Positions 18,701 through 26,802 of a DNA stretch of 64,000 nt are shown one piece after another. Numbering within the stretch: position 1 is the first letter of the stretch; each line of letters opens with the position of its first letter. Below the pieces are notes generated by a model. That model did no database searches. It was not told where the DNA came from and worked only from the letters and a program-made list of their open reading frames with translations. Source of the DNA: Saccharicrinis sp963677345 (GTDB lineage: Bacteria > Bacteroidota > Bacteroidia > Bacteroidales > Marinilabiliaceae); contig CAXXLC010000028.1 of assembly GCA_963677345.2 (NCBI GenBank), positions 486,628 through 550,627 on the forward strand, written 5' to 3'. A program made the position numbers and the translations under genes.

Positions 18701-18848
18701 GTAGATATTGATCTACATACTCTCTGTTAAAGTTATGAAGCAACTCTTGCTCTATTTGTTTACGTGCACTGTCAACCCTGCTCTCCTTTCTAACGTTGGT
18801 AAGCAGAGCATATAACTTCATCAGGGCATCTAAAAGGGTTTCACTCAT
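15738..18848 (-). CDS. Large ABCG-like ABC transporter with N-terminal regulatory region
   Basis: The 1036-residue protein joins several modules. Residues 1-150 are a helical acidic domain. Residues 165-240 look like an FHA-type beta domain (TFIFRYSGDRNLYLNGHKV). An ATPase follows with Walker A GGSGSGKST (286-294), signature LSGGQ (about 393-397) and Walker B ILFVDEP. After it come an ABC2-type membrane domain (about 600-800), a long coiled, charged loop and a last membrane pair near 985-1010. The half-transporter order ATPase-then-membrane is that of the ABCG class. Substrate and direction are unknown. It follows the lipoprotein gene but is separated by a terminator. Confidence 0.8.
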   Translation of the reverse strand: MSETLLDALMKLYALLTNVRKESRVDSARKQIEQELLHNFNREYVDQYLQRFDFYIKQFHRYSYSPIQSEVEQQSSDNYDQINHICEELNKELEQESKVWVFVQLFEFIRKEEKISEIGEEVVDKLSKGMLINTDDYQLLKAFILKGPMEVETPEKVLVISGQENAPLPRFKHLYNPKQQIYVWVLYIESTHTFIFRYSGDRNLYLNGHKVDRNNAYILSVGSVIKTSRMAPVYYGKVAELFVQKVDKGRILLKARDVEYKFNDRQVGIHPFSFSGRSGQLVGIMGGSGSGKSTLLNVLNGNYKLSSGSIHVNGLNIRDHKEALKGVIGYVPQEDLLIEELTVFENLFFNARLCFSDKTVEEISELVDNAIKDFDLIEARNLVVGNPLNKILSGGQRKRLNIALELIREPSILFVDEPTSGLSSMDSEKVMVLLKRQTLKGKLVIINIHQPSSDLYKLLDKLLIIDRGGYIIFNGNPMDAIVYFKQKANYVNPEDSECYLCGNVKVEQPLRIIEARMVDANGRLIRERKVKPVEWYQYYKSELESQFDWKKSNKPEKIEKLPHNLYNIPGRLQQFLIYTYRDSFAKWKDRQYMLINFLEAPILAIILGYFTKYISGTAIDPTKYVFSDNDNIAAYLFMAVVVSLFLGLNVSAEEIIKDRKLLQRERFLNLSRSSYLNSKIVIMFGISAIQTLSLVLIGNSILEIKGLNFSYWMILFTTACFSNMVGLNISSGLKSVVAIYILIPLILVPQLLFSGVIVDFNKLHKTMLASEYVPRIGDLMTSRWAYEALAVNQYENNEYEKHFFRDEQKISEASYYSSLLLPRLKQHNLKSKKYFLEHDVKGAKENFDIVKKEIDKIKNLGDAGTSQLISKTAIKFSENGFNQIDQLIDQLKIYYQDRYKEFKKHKDNTYRDLVDKLGESSKVYQLKQEYDNDKLSTILLNKAELKQLVLTPDGYVSQKDPVLRNGTGKWGRAHFFAPNKLFGGIVVPTPFFNVMAIWLSTIILYFTLYFDLLNFVIRYFERFKLRKAFTRQINKV

Positions 18849-18975
18849 AACAGGGTGATATTCTTTAATTAATATTTAAATATTCAGTAAGAAACACGTT
18901 AAAAATAATGATTTCATCATAATTTTGTAAGCATATCACCTAATTTTTCCATCTAACAGATTTTATAATACAAAA

Positions 18976-19000
18976 AAAGCGATCAAAACTTGACCGCTTT
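18976..19000 (-). terminator. Terminator after the lipoprotein gene
   Basis: AAAGCGATCAA and TTGACCGCTTT form an 11-bp stem with one mismatch. An A-run on the low-coordinate side gives a U-run in minus-strand RNA. It lies between the lipoprotein gene (ends 19022) and the ABC transporter start (18848). Confidence 0.8.
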
Positions 19001-19021
19001 CTATATTTAAGTAATAAAATG

Positions 19022-19855
19022 TTAGTCAACAGCTACAAATTTGTTTCTTATTTTGAGAGATTCTTCAGCAATTTGAATCATTTGCTCTTGAGTAATTGCA
19101 GTACTTTCAATACCAGCATAAATATTTGCCATTGTAGATAAATCGCCAATAGTTTCAGCCACGGCCTGATCCTCCTTATATTCAGAAAGTATTTCCATTA
19201 ATTTAACCAATGGTTCTTTTTGCTTTAGTACGATCTCTATCATTTCTTTACTGTTGAAAGTTTCCTCAGAAATGTGAGTTGCAATATAAAGACCTTCAAC
19301 CCAGGCTCCCGACATTACTAATGCTGAAACAGGAGCTCTGTTATTTCTTTGTAAGAAATCGTAAGTATCATAAAATGAATCAGTAATTAATTCAACCAAA
19401 GCTTCTTTATTGTCTTCATTAGCTTCAATTTGCTCTGGAAGATCTTCGCTCACAGCACCCTGTAGATCTAATCCTTCCAACAATGTTTTTGAAGCATCAA
19501 TAAAGTCAATAGTTTCTTGTTTTTGATTATATGTACTTGCATAACTTAAATCGCCGCCATAGACTCCAAGGTTTAATGCTTGCTGTTTTTCAGTGATATA
19601 CTTAGAAGCATTAGCAGGACTATTTGATAAGTCAAAAATATATGCTGCTTCAATTTCGTTAAGCATTTCAACTATTTCATAAGAAGTAGGAAGAGGATAA
19701 ACAAACTCTCTTACTTCATTTTTCACTTCTGCTTTTTCAATTTGTACTGTATCAGTTTTTTGATTTTGTTTTGAACCTGAATTACATGATGCAAAAACAA
19801 AAACTACTGATATTAACAATGAGGCAAATCCCCATATTGTAGTAAATCTTTTCAT
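19022..19855 (-). CDS. Predicted lipoprotein of unknown function
   Basis: The 277-residue protein begins MKRFTTIWGFASLL and has a lipobox with the lipidated Cys in VFVFASCNSG near residue 24, so it should be attached to the cell envelope. The mature part is helical and acidic (SYEIVEMLNEIEAAYIFDLSNSP, AYIFDLSN, GAWVEGLYIATHI) without a catalytic motif I recognise. The proteins around it give no functional hint. The 5' region carries a short MKRAMR ORF and a -7 element. Confidence 0.75.
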   Translation of the reverse strand: MKRFTTIWGFASLLISVVFVFASCNSGSKQNQKTDTVQIEKAEVKNEVREFVYPLPTSYEIVEMLNEIEAAYIFDLSNSPANASKYITEKQQALNLGVYGGDLSYASTYNQKQETIDFIDASKTLLEGLDLQGAVSEDLPEQIEANEDNKEALVELITDSFYDTYDFLQRNNRAPVSALVMSGAWVEGLYIATHISEETFNSKEMIEIVLKQKEPLVKLMEILSEYKEDQAVAETIGDLSTMANIYAGIESTAITQEQMIQIAEESLKIRNKFVAVD

Positions 19856-19904
19856 ATACTCTTATTTTTTCTTTTTATTGTCATGTGAAACTCACTTAAT
19901 TTGA

Positions 19905-19946
19905 TCATTTTTCTACGTGAGAAAATTCTCTCATAGCTCGTTTCAT
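19905..19946 (-). CDS. Possible 13-residue upstream ORF (MKRAMREFSHVEK)
   Basis: The short ORF lies 49 bases before the lipoprotein gene, within its predicted leader. A second short ORF beginning with the same six residues, MKRAMR, lies before the DUF3857 gene at 52685. The DNA contains a hairpin (TGAGA..TCTCA). Whether it is translated is unknown; it may instead mark a shared RNA or DNA element. Confidence 0.3.
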   Translation of the reverse strand: MKRAMREFSHVEK

Positions 19947-19989
19947 CCATGTATTATTTTTATGTAAAATCAAAAAACATGATTTTGTA

Positions 19990-19997
19990 CAAATATA
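19990..19997 (-). promoter_or_regulatory. Candidate -7 element TATATTTG for the lipoprotein gene
   Basis: An exact TAnnTTTG match on the minus strand. A transcript from here would have a leader of about 125 bases that includes the MKRAMR ORF. Confidence 0.5.
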
Positions 19998-20077
19998 ATT
20001 TATTTTAAAAAAAAATGATTTGGTGCAGATTATATTTTATAACAAATTATAAATAAATAATACTTTCCAAACAAAGA

Positions 20078-21799
20078 CTAATCTTTATAAGGAAATTTCA
20101 TATCTTTAAGCATCATTTGTATACTACATCTCCCATTATAAACATTTTCCTCAATAGTATAGCAAATATCAAATGGATTTCCTGTTTGCAGCTTTTCAAG
20201 ATCATCTCCCATAGAAAAACCAATACCTTGTTTTATTGAACCTGATTTTTCTTCAATAAGTTCAACCTTTAAATGATCCTGATCCTTACCCACCTTTTTA
20301 CTGGTACCATAGTCAAAAACTCTTTTCGTAACAAATACAGGTTTTAAGTTACCTGGGCCAAAAGGACGGAATTGCTTTAATATCCTATAAAATTTATCAT
20401 TAATATCCCTTAAACCAATTTCCTCATCAACTTCTATTTGAGGAATTAATTGTTCCGCAGTAATATTAGCTTCAACATATTCTTCGAACCTTTGCTTAAA
20501 AGTATCTACATTCTCTATTTTCAATGTTAATCCAGCAGCATACATATGTCCTCCAAAATTCTCCAACAAATCACTACATGAATCTATGGCTTTATATAAG
20601 TCAAAACCTTCTACAGACCTGGCAGATCCAGTAGCAAACCCCTTTGATTCGGTAAGAATAACTGTAGGCCGGTAATAGTATTCTGTTAAACGAGAAGCAA
20701 CGATACCTATTACCCCCTTATGCCATTGGGGCTGATACAAAACAGTAGACTTTTTCTCTTGCATCTGACTATCTGAAGCTATATGATCTAATGCTTGTTG
20801 TGTAATTTCCCTGTCAAGTCCTTTTCGGGTATCATTACATTTATCTATATCAATACTCATGCTATTTGCTAACTCCTCATTTTCTGCAATTAACAAATTA
20901 ACAGCATCACCACCCGAATCAATTCTTCCTGCCGCATTAATCCTTGGCCCTATTTTAAAAACAATATCACTAATGGTAATTTCCCTACCCTGCATACCTG
21001 CTACTTTAATGATATGTTTTAATCCAACACATGGATTTGTATTTAACTTTTGTAATCCATAATAGGCCAAAACTCTGTTTTCTCCAATAATAGGAACAAT
21101 ATCAGAAGCAATACTTACAACTACAAGGTCTAAATATTCATAAACCCTATGATAATCTACTTTATGCCGCTTACAATAAGCCTGAATAAATTTAAAACCA
21201 ACACCACAACCAGACAAATTCTCATCAGGATAACAACAGTCCTTTCTTTTAGGATCAAGGCAAGCTGCAGCATCAGGTAAAGTATCACCAGGAGTATGAT
21301 GATCACAAATGATAAAATCTATACCCTTTTTTTTAGCATATTCAATCTTTTCAACTGCTTTGATTCCACAATCCAAAGCAATAACAAGGGAACATTTTTC
21401 TTCTGCAAAATAGTCAATACCTTTATATGAAATACCATAACCTTCTTCATATCTATTGGGGATATAAAATTGAAGACTATCGAAATAAGATGATAGAAAT
21501 GAATACACTAAGGCAACAGATGTTGTTCCATCCACATCGTAATCACCATATACAAATACTTTTTCCTTATTTTCTATGGCTTTATCAAGGCGATTAATAG
21601 CCCTATCCATATCTTTCATCAGAAATGGATCATACAACTGTTCATAGTCAGGACGAAAAAATGCTTTAGCTTCTTCAAACGTATGGACACCTCTTTGCAC
21701 TAGTAGATTTGACAGATATCTGTCGATATTTAAAACTTCCGACAGGTGCTCAACTTTATCGTCTTCACCCCTATCTTTTATGTTCCAATTTTTTTCCAT
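20078..21799 (-). CDS. recJ: Single-stranded-DNA-specific exonuclease RecJ
   Basis: RecJ degrades single-stranded DNA 5' to 3' in recombination and mismatch repair. The DHH phosphoesterase motifs are present: VFVYGDYDVDGTTSVAL near residue 80, ALDCGI, and CDHHTPGD near 165. DHHA1 follows with GFATGSARS and GGHMYAAGLTL. At 573 residues it has the usual length. It follows lipB with a 148-base gap on the same strand. Confidence 0.94.
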   Translation of the reverse strand: MEKNWNIKDRGEDDKVEHLSEVLNIDRYLSNLLVQRGVHTFEEAKAFFRPDYEQLYDPFLMKDMDRAINRLDKAIENKEKVFVYGDYDVDGTTSVALVYSFLSSYFDSLQFYIPNRYEEGYGISYKGIDYFAEEKCSLVIALDCGIKAVEKIEYAKKKGIDFIICDHHTPGDTLPDAAACLDPKRKDCCYPDENLSGCGVGFKFIQAYCKRHKVDYHRVYEYLDLVVVSIASDIVPIIGENRVLAYYGLQKLNTNPCVGLKHIIKVAGMQGREITISDIVFKIGPRINAAGRIDSGGDAVNLLIAENEELANSMSIDIDKCNDTRKGLDREITQQALDHIASDSQMQEKKSTVLYQPQWHKGVIGIVASRLTEYYYRPTVILTESKGFATGSARSVEGFDLYKAIDSCSDLLENFGGHMYAAGLTLKIENVDTFKQRFEEYVEANITAEQLIPQIEVDEEIGLRDINDKFYRILKQFRPFGPGNLKPVFVTKRVFDYGTSKKVGKDQDHLKVELIEEKSGSIKQGIGFSMGDDLEKLQTGNPFDICYTIEENVYNGRCSIQMMLKDMKFPYKD

Positions 21800-21947
21800 G
21801 TATTAAGAGCCCATTATTGCGAGCATAAATTTTTCTAAAATATTTGGATTTTCAAAACTGCACCCCCTATTAAATTTAACAACAACACTACAAAACACTA
21901 TTAAATTACCACCAACATAATTATATATCAGTATCTTAAATCTAACA

Positions 21948-22649
21948 TTAAAGAATTTTTAAAATAAATACTTTTTTTAAATGTTCTTTTAAATTTTGCT
22001 TTACAGCTCCAAAATCCTGTACATTTCCCAATTCTTTTTCAATTGAGGTAACTCCCTTATCAACGAAACCACATGGATTGATATGATTAAAATACTGCAA
22101 ATTTGTATTTACGTTTAAGGCAAACCCATGCATACTAACGTATCGACTGGCTTTTACACCGATAGCACATATTTTTCGGGCTTTACCCGGAACGTCTTTA
22201 TCAATCCAGACACCTGTTGCTCCATCCAAACGATCTCCTTTTATTCCATAATCTGCAATACAATTAATAATTGCTTCTTCTAAATTATGAATATAACTCT
22301 TTACTGTCAGTCCCATTTCCTCCAAATCAAATATAGGATACCCAACAATTTGTCCTGGACCATGATAAGTTATATCTCCACCTCTGTTACTTTTATAATA
22401 AGTAGCATTTATCTGTTTTAAAAAAGTATCATTAATCAGCAAATTATTTTCCGCTCCACTTTTTCCTAATGTATAAACATGAGGATGTTCGCAAAACAAT
22501 AGTTGATGTTCGATATTTTTCTTAGAATCAGGATTATCTCTGTTAAACAATTTAATATCAATTAATGAATTAAATTTTGATTCCTGATAATCCCAGGCCT
22601 CTTTATATTCAATTAAACCTAAATCTTCAAATACAGTATTTACATTCAT
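21948..22649 (-). CDS. lipB: Octanoyltransferase LipB
   Basis: LipB moves octanoyl from acyl carrier protein onto lipoyl domains. The family motif RGGDITYHGPGQIVGYPIFDL is present near residues 85-105, and the catalytic Cys lies in HINPCGFVDKGVTS near 193, with the conserved Lys in ICAIGVKASRYVSMHGFALNV. It lies 54 bases after lipA on the same strand, so the two are probably co-transcribed. At 233 residues the length is normal. Confidence 0.94.
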   Translation of the reverse strand: MNVNTVFEDLGLIEYKEAWDYQESKFNSLIDIKLFNRDNPDSKKNIEHQLLFCEHPHVYTLGKSGAENNLLINDTFLKQINATYYKSNRGGDITYHGPGQIVGYPIFDLEEMGLTVKSYIHNLEEAIINCIADYGIKGDRLDGATGVWIDKDVPGKARKICAIGVKASRYVSMHGFALNVNTNLQYFNHINPCGFVDKGVTSIEKELGNVQDFGAVKQNLKEHLKKVFILKIL

Positions 22650-22703
22650 AATTTTACCATCTGATGTTTTTGCTAAAATTTAAAGGTACACAATGCCATT
22701 CAG

Positions 22704-23561
22704 CTATTTTAAAGCATTAATATGCTTTTCAGCATGATAAGAAGAACGCACCATTGGTCCACTTTCAACATATTTAAATCCCATCTCAAAACCAATCTCC
22801 TTGTATTTAGCAAATTGTTCAGGAGTTACATACTCACTAACAGGTAAATGATCTTTACTAGGCTGAAGGTACTGACCTATTGTAAACACTTTTACTCCCG
22901 CTTCATATGCATCCTTCATTGTTGCAATAACTTCTTCCTCTTTTTCTCCTAGCCCCAGCATTACACCAGTCTTAGCTACAACGCCATTATCTGCAATATA
23001 TTTTAAAACCTCAAGACTTAAATCATATTTAGCTCTGGTTCTAATTATAGGAGTAATTCTTCTAACCGTCTCTAAATTGTGTGAAATCACTTCAGGACCA
23101 GCCTCAATAATTTTTTTAATCAATGGCTTTAATCCGTTAAAATCAGGAATTAGTACTTCCTGCGTAATACCCGGATTCATTTCTTTCACTTTTAAGATGG
23201 TTTGTTTCCAAATCTCAGAGCCACCGTCTTCCAAATCATCTCTATCTACAGATGTAATAACAGCATGTCTTAATTTCATGATTTGAATTGATCTTGCGAT
23301 TCTAAAAGGTTCTTTAACATCTACAGCCAAAGGTTTACCTGTTTTAACATTACAAAACTTACAAGCTCTTGTACAGATATCACCTAATATCATAAAAGTA
23401 GCAGTACCCGCAGCCCAACATTCTGCAGCATTAGGACACTTTCCACTGGTACATATAGTGTGTAACTTATTATCACGGATGGTTTGATGCATCCATCTAT
23501 AATCTGAAGTATTTGGTAATTGTATCTTTAACCAATCGGGTTTCCTTGTTTTAATTTGCAT
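22704..23561 (-). CDS. lipA: Lipoyl synthase LipA
   Basis: This radical-SAM enzyme inserts two sulfurs into octanoyl groups. Both iron-sulfur clusters are visible: Cys37, Cys42 and Cys48 for the auxiliary cluster, and Cys63, Cys67 and Cys70 (CTRACKFC) for the SAM cluster. The C-terminal RSSYHAEKH provides the Ser ligand. At 285 residues it is complete. It is the first gene of the lipA-lipB pair and its start lies at the edge of a 438-base divergent gap. Confidence 0.96.
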   Translation of the reverse strand: MQIKTRKPDWLKIQLPNTSDYRWMHQTIRDNKLHTICTSGKCPNAAECWAAGTATFMILGDICTRACKFCNVKTGKPLAVDVKEPFRIARSIQIMKLRHAVITSVDRDDLEDGGSEIWKQTILKVKEMNPGITQEVLIPDFNGLKPLIKKIIEAGPEVISHNLETVRRITPIIRTRAKYDLSLEVLKYIADNGVVAKTGVMLGLGEKEEEVIATMKDAYEAGVKVFTIGQYLQPSKDHLPVSEYVTPEQFAKYKEIGFEMGFKYVESGPMVRSSYHAEKHINALK

Positions 23562-23875
23562 ATTCTTTTTTTAATTGAAATTCATAATCCGAATTATTTA
23601 AAAACATATACAGTCTGAAACGAGTCATAAAATTGTTTCTCACATAGAAAAAACAATAAAAACCAAGATTCTATCATATACATTTATAAAACAATATCGA
23701 AATGAAAATTCTAATAAAAACAAACTACAATCTTAATCAATTTATTATAACTCAGCTATGAATTTTATTAGTATTTCCATGAATAATAAAGTGTTTAGTT
23801 GCTAATAACAATAAAAAATAAGTTAAAGTTCACTAAGCTCTTCTTTTTAAAACTTCATAATTAAAGGTTAATCAT
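23562..23875. other. Gene-free divergent region between lipA and lysS
   Basis: A/T-rich sequence without an ORF worth naming. It includes a stretch (23615-23651, CTGAAACGAG then TTTCTCACATAG) that resembles the elements at 19905-19946 and 47580-47616. The lysS promoter and hairpins follow. Confidence 0.5.
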
Positions 23876-23883
23876 TATCTTTG
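23876..23883 (+). promoter_or_regulatory. Candidate -7 element TATCTTTG for lysS
   Basis: An exact TAnnTTTG match. Transcription would start near 23890, leaving a leader of about 110 bases with two hairpins. Confidence 0.6.
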
Positions 23884-23890
23884 CATCGAT

Positions 23891-23968
23891 TTTTCTGTAT
23901 ATTTTACAGAAAAATAATATTGCTATCTCCTTGATTTAGTGAATTTGAACTAGCATTATTCAAGGAGA
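23891..23968 (+). promoter_or_regulatory. Two hairpins in the lysS leader
   Basis: TTTTCTGTA (23891-23899) pairs with TACAGAAAA (23905-23913), and TCTCCTTGA (23926-23934) pairs with TCAAGGAGA (23960-23968), both perfectly. They fill most of the leader. The second hairpin locks up AAGGAG, an anti-Shine-Dalgarno-like sequence 32 bases before the start. A regulatory role is inferred. Confidence 0.4.
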
Positions 23969-23999
23969 ATATTTTAAAATTTATATTGAAAATATAAGA

Positions 24000-25727
24000 A
24001 TGAGCAACGTTGAACTAAGCGAACAAGAGCTGATAAGACGAAATAGTCTTGAAGAATTAAAGAAATTAGGGATTAATGCATTCCCTGCAGAAGAGTACGA
24101 AATCACTCATTACTCAGGCGATATAAAAAAGATGTTTGAAGAAAACGAAGATGATGCTTCTTTAAAGGAAGTTTCATTTGCAGGTCGTATTATGAGTCGC
24201 CGAATTATGGGTAATGCTTCGTTTGCTGAACTTAAGGATCAACAAGGCCGAATTCAAGTATATTTCAGACGTGATGACATTTGCGAAGGGGAAGATAAAA
24301 CAATGTATAACACCGTATTTAAAAAATTATTAGATATTGGTGATATTATTGGAGTTAAGGGATATGTTTTTAAAACTCAAATGGGTGAAACATCTATTTA
24401 TGTTAAAGAATTTAAAGTTCTTACTAAATCGTTAAAACCACTTCCTATAGTAAAAGAAAAAGAAGGCAAAATTTATGATGCATTTACTGATGCAGAGCAA
24501 AGATACCGTCAACGTTATGTTGATTTAATTGTTAATGATCAGGTAAAAGATACTTTCCTTAAGAGAACTAAAATTATCAACACCATGCGTGACTTTTTCA
24601 ATGAAAAAGGTTACCTGGAAGTTGAAACACCAATATTACAATCAATACCGGGTGGAGCAGCAGCTCGTCCGTTTATCACACACCATAATGCCTTAAATAT
24701 TCCATTATATCTACGTATTGCAAATGAGCTTTATTTAAAAAGATTAATTGTAGGTGGATTTGACGGAGTTTATGAGTTTGCTAAAGACTTCAGAAATGAA
24801 GGAATGGACAGAACTCACAATCCTGAGTTTACAGTAATGGAAATCTATGTAGCTTATAAAGACTACAAATGGATGATGAACTTTACTGAAGAAATGATTG
24901 AAAGAGTGGCTTTAGCTTTACACGGAACTACTAAAGTTCAGGTTGGAGATAAAGAAATTGATTTTAAACGTCCTTTCAAACGCATTTCAATGATTGACTC
25001 TATTAAAGAACATACCGGAATTGATATAGCTGGTATGAACGAAGAGCAATTATTCCAGGTTTGTGATGATCTTGGTATTGAAACAGATCCTTCAATGGGT
25101 AAAGGAAAATTAATCGATGAGATTTTTGGTGAAAAATGTGAAGGGAATTATATTCAACCAACATTTATTACTGACTATCCGGTTGAGATGTCTCCTTTAT
25201 GTAAAAAACACAGAGATAATCCTGAATTAACAGAACGTTTTGAGTTAATGGTAAATGGTAAAGAGTTAGCAAATGCTTATTCAGAGCTTAACGACCCAAT
25301 TGACCAGCTTGAAAGATTCCAGGATCAGTTAAAACTATCTGAAAAAGGAGATGACGAAGCTATGTTCATTGATATGGATTTTGTTCGTTCACTTGAATAT
25401 GGTATGCCTCCAACATCTGGTATGGGAATTGGTGTTGACCGTTTGACTATGTTTATGACAAACCAACAATCTATTCAGGAAGTATTATTCTTCCCTCAAA
25501 TGAAACCTGAGAAAAAGGTTGAAAATGATAGTGAAGAAAAATACATCGAACTGGGTATTCCAAAAGAATGGGTTGAAATCATCCAAAAATTAGGTTATAA
25601 AAAGGTTGATCAGCTTAAAGAATTAAAGCCTACAAAATTGCATCAGGAAGTATGCGGTTATAATAAAAAGAACAAATTAGGATATAAAAATCCTAGCCAG
25701 GATGATGTAAAAAACTGGTTGGCTTAA
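24000..25727 (+). CDS. lysS: Lysyl-tRNA synthetase, class II
   Basis: The enzyme charges tRNA-Lys. An OB-fold anticodon domain (VSFAGRIMSRRIMGNASFAELKDQQGRIQVYF, about 58-90) is followed by the class II core with motif 2 (FAKDFRNEGMDRTHNPEFTVMEIY) and motif 3 (GMGIGVDRLTMF). At 575 residues it is somewhat longer than the bacterial norm because of a C-terminal extension of about 70 residues with helix-hairpin-like sequence, common in Bacteroidota. It heads a set of three plus-strand genes, lysS-gpsA-pgi. Confidence 0.96.
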   Translation: MSNVELSEQELIRRNSLEELKKLGINAFPAEEYEITHYSGDIKKMFEENEDDASLKEVSFAGRIMSRRIMGNASFAELKDQQGRIQVYFRRDDICEGEDKTMYNTVFKKLLDIGDIIGVKGYVFKTQMGETSIYVKEFKVLTKSLKPLPIVKEKEGKIYDAFTDAEQRYRQRYVDLIVNDQVKDTFLKRTKIINTMRDFFNEKGYLEVETPILQSIPGGAAARPFITHHNALNIPLYLRIANELYLKRLIVGGFDGVYEFAKDFRNEGMDRTHNPEFTVMEIYVAYKDYKWMMNFTEEMIERVALALHGTTKVQVGDKEIDFKRPFKRISMIDSIKEHTGIDIAGMNEEQLFQVCDDLGIETDPSMGKGKLIDEIFGEKCEGNYIQPTFITDYPVEMSPLCKKHRDNPELTERFELMVNGKELANAYSELNDPIDQLERFQDQLKLSEKGDDEAMFIDMDFVRSLEYGMPPTSGMGIGVDRLTMFMTNQQSIQEVLFFPQMKPEKKVENDSEEKYIELGIPKEWVEIIQKLGYKKVDQLKELKPTKLHQEVCGYNKKNKLGYKNPSQDDVKNWLA

Positions 25728-25774
25728 AAGTGTAATTAACTGAATCACATTTTAGTTGCTGATAAAAACTAATT

Positions 25775-26770
25775 ATGGACGAATCATCTAGAGTAGGAAT
25801 AATTGGAAGTGGTAGTTGGGCAACAGCTATTGCCAAGATGCTTTCGAACAATGTTCTTGAGTTTAATTGGTATTTCCGAAATCCTAAACATATAAAAAAG
25901 TTTAGAAAACATGGACACAATCCCAATTATCTGACTGGTGTTGATTTCATTACAGATCAAATACATTTTTATTCAGACATAAATCAAATTGTTGAAGAAA
26001 GTGATATTATCATTTTAGCTATTCCTTCTGCTTTTTTAAAGAATACTTTTAGTGAGCTATCAGTGCCTTTAAAAGACAAATTTGTGGTATCTGCAGTAAA
26101 GGGTTTAATTCCTGATGAAAATATGATCATCGGAACATTTTTAAATACCTTTTATGATGTGCCTCTTGAAAAGATTGCTGTTATTTCAGGCCCATGTCAC
26201 GCCGAAGAAGTGGCTCTGGAACGATTATCTTACTTAACAATAGCATGTCAAAATGTTAAACAAGCCCGGGCTTTTGCAACATTATTACAATGTGGTTATA
26301 TTAAAACAAGTGTTTCTGATGATATCTATGGCACTGAATTTTCGGCTGTTTTAAAAAATATTATGGCAATTGCTTCCGGTATTTGTCATGGTATGGGATA
26401 CGGCGATAATTTTCAGGCTGTATTAATGTCAAACGGAATCCAGGAAATAAAAAGATTTGTAGACACGGTTCACCCGATTACACGAGATATAAAGAGTTCT
26501 GCTTACCTAGGAGATTTATTAGTTACAGGATATTCACAATTTAGTCGTAATCGCACTTTTGGTACTATGATCGGCAAAGGATATTCTGTAAAGTATGCGC
26601 AGATGGAGATGTTAATGATAGCAGAAGGGTATTATGCTGTTAAAAGCATAAAAGAAATTAATGAGAAATATAAGGTTAACATGCCAATTACAGATGCCGT
26701 TTACAATATCATTTACGAAAAGATATCACCAAGCATTGAGATAAGGCTGTTGACTGAAAATTTACGATAA
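25775..26770 (+). CDS. gpsA: Glycerol-3-phosphate dehydrogenase, NAD(P)+
   Basis: The enzyme reduces dihydroxyacetone phosphate to sn-glycerol 3-phosphate for phospholipid synthesis. It has the Rossmann motif GIIGSGSWATAIAKML (about 8-23), the catalytic Lys in VSAVKGLIPDE and the substrate-site KNIMAIASGICHGMGYGDN. The 331-residue length is normal. It begins 48 bases after lysS and pgi follows after 33 bases, so the three genes probably form a transcription unit. Confidence 0.94.
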   Translation: MDESSRVGIIGSGSWATAIAKMLSNNVLEFNWYFRNPKHIKKFRKHGHNPNYLTGVDFITDQIHFYSDINQIVEESDIIILAIPSAFLKNTFSELSVPLKDKFVVSAVKGLIPDENMIIGTFLNTFYDVPLEKIAVISGPCHAEEVALERLSYLTIACQNVKQARAFATLLQCGYIKTSVSDDIYGTEFSAVLKNIMAIASGICHGMGYGDNFQAVLMSNGIQEIKRFVDTVHPITRDIKSSAYLGDLLVTGYSQFSRNRTFGTMIGKGYSVKYAQMEMLMIAEGYYAVKSIKEINEKYKVNMPITDAVYNIIYEKISPSIEIRLLTENLR

Positions 26771-26802
26771 TTCAAAATCCTTATTCATATAATTTATTTA
26801 CG

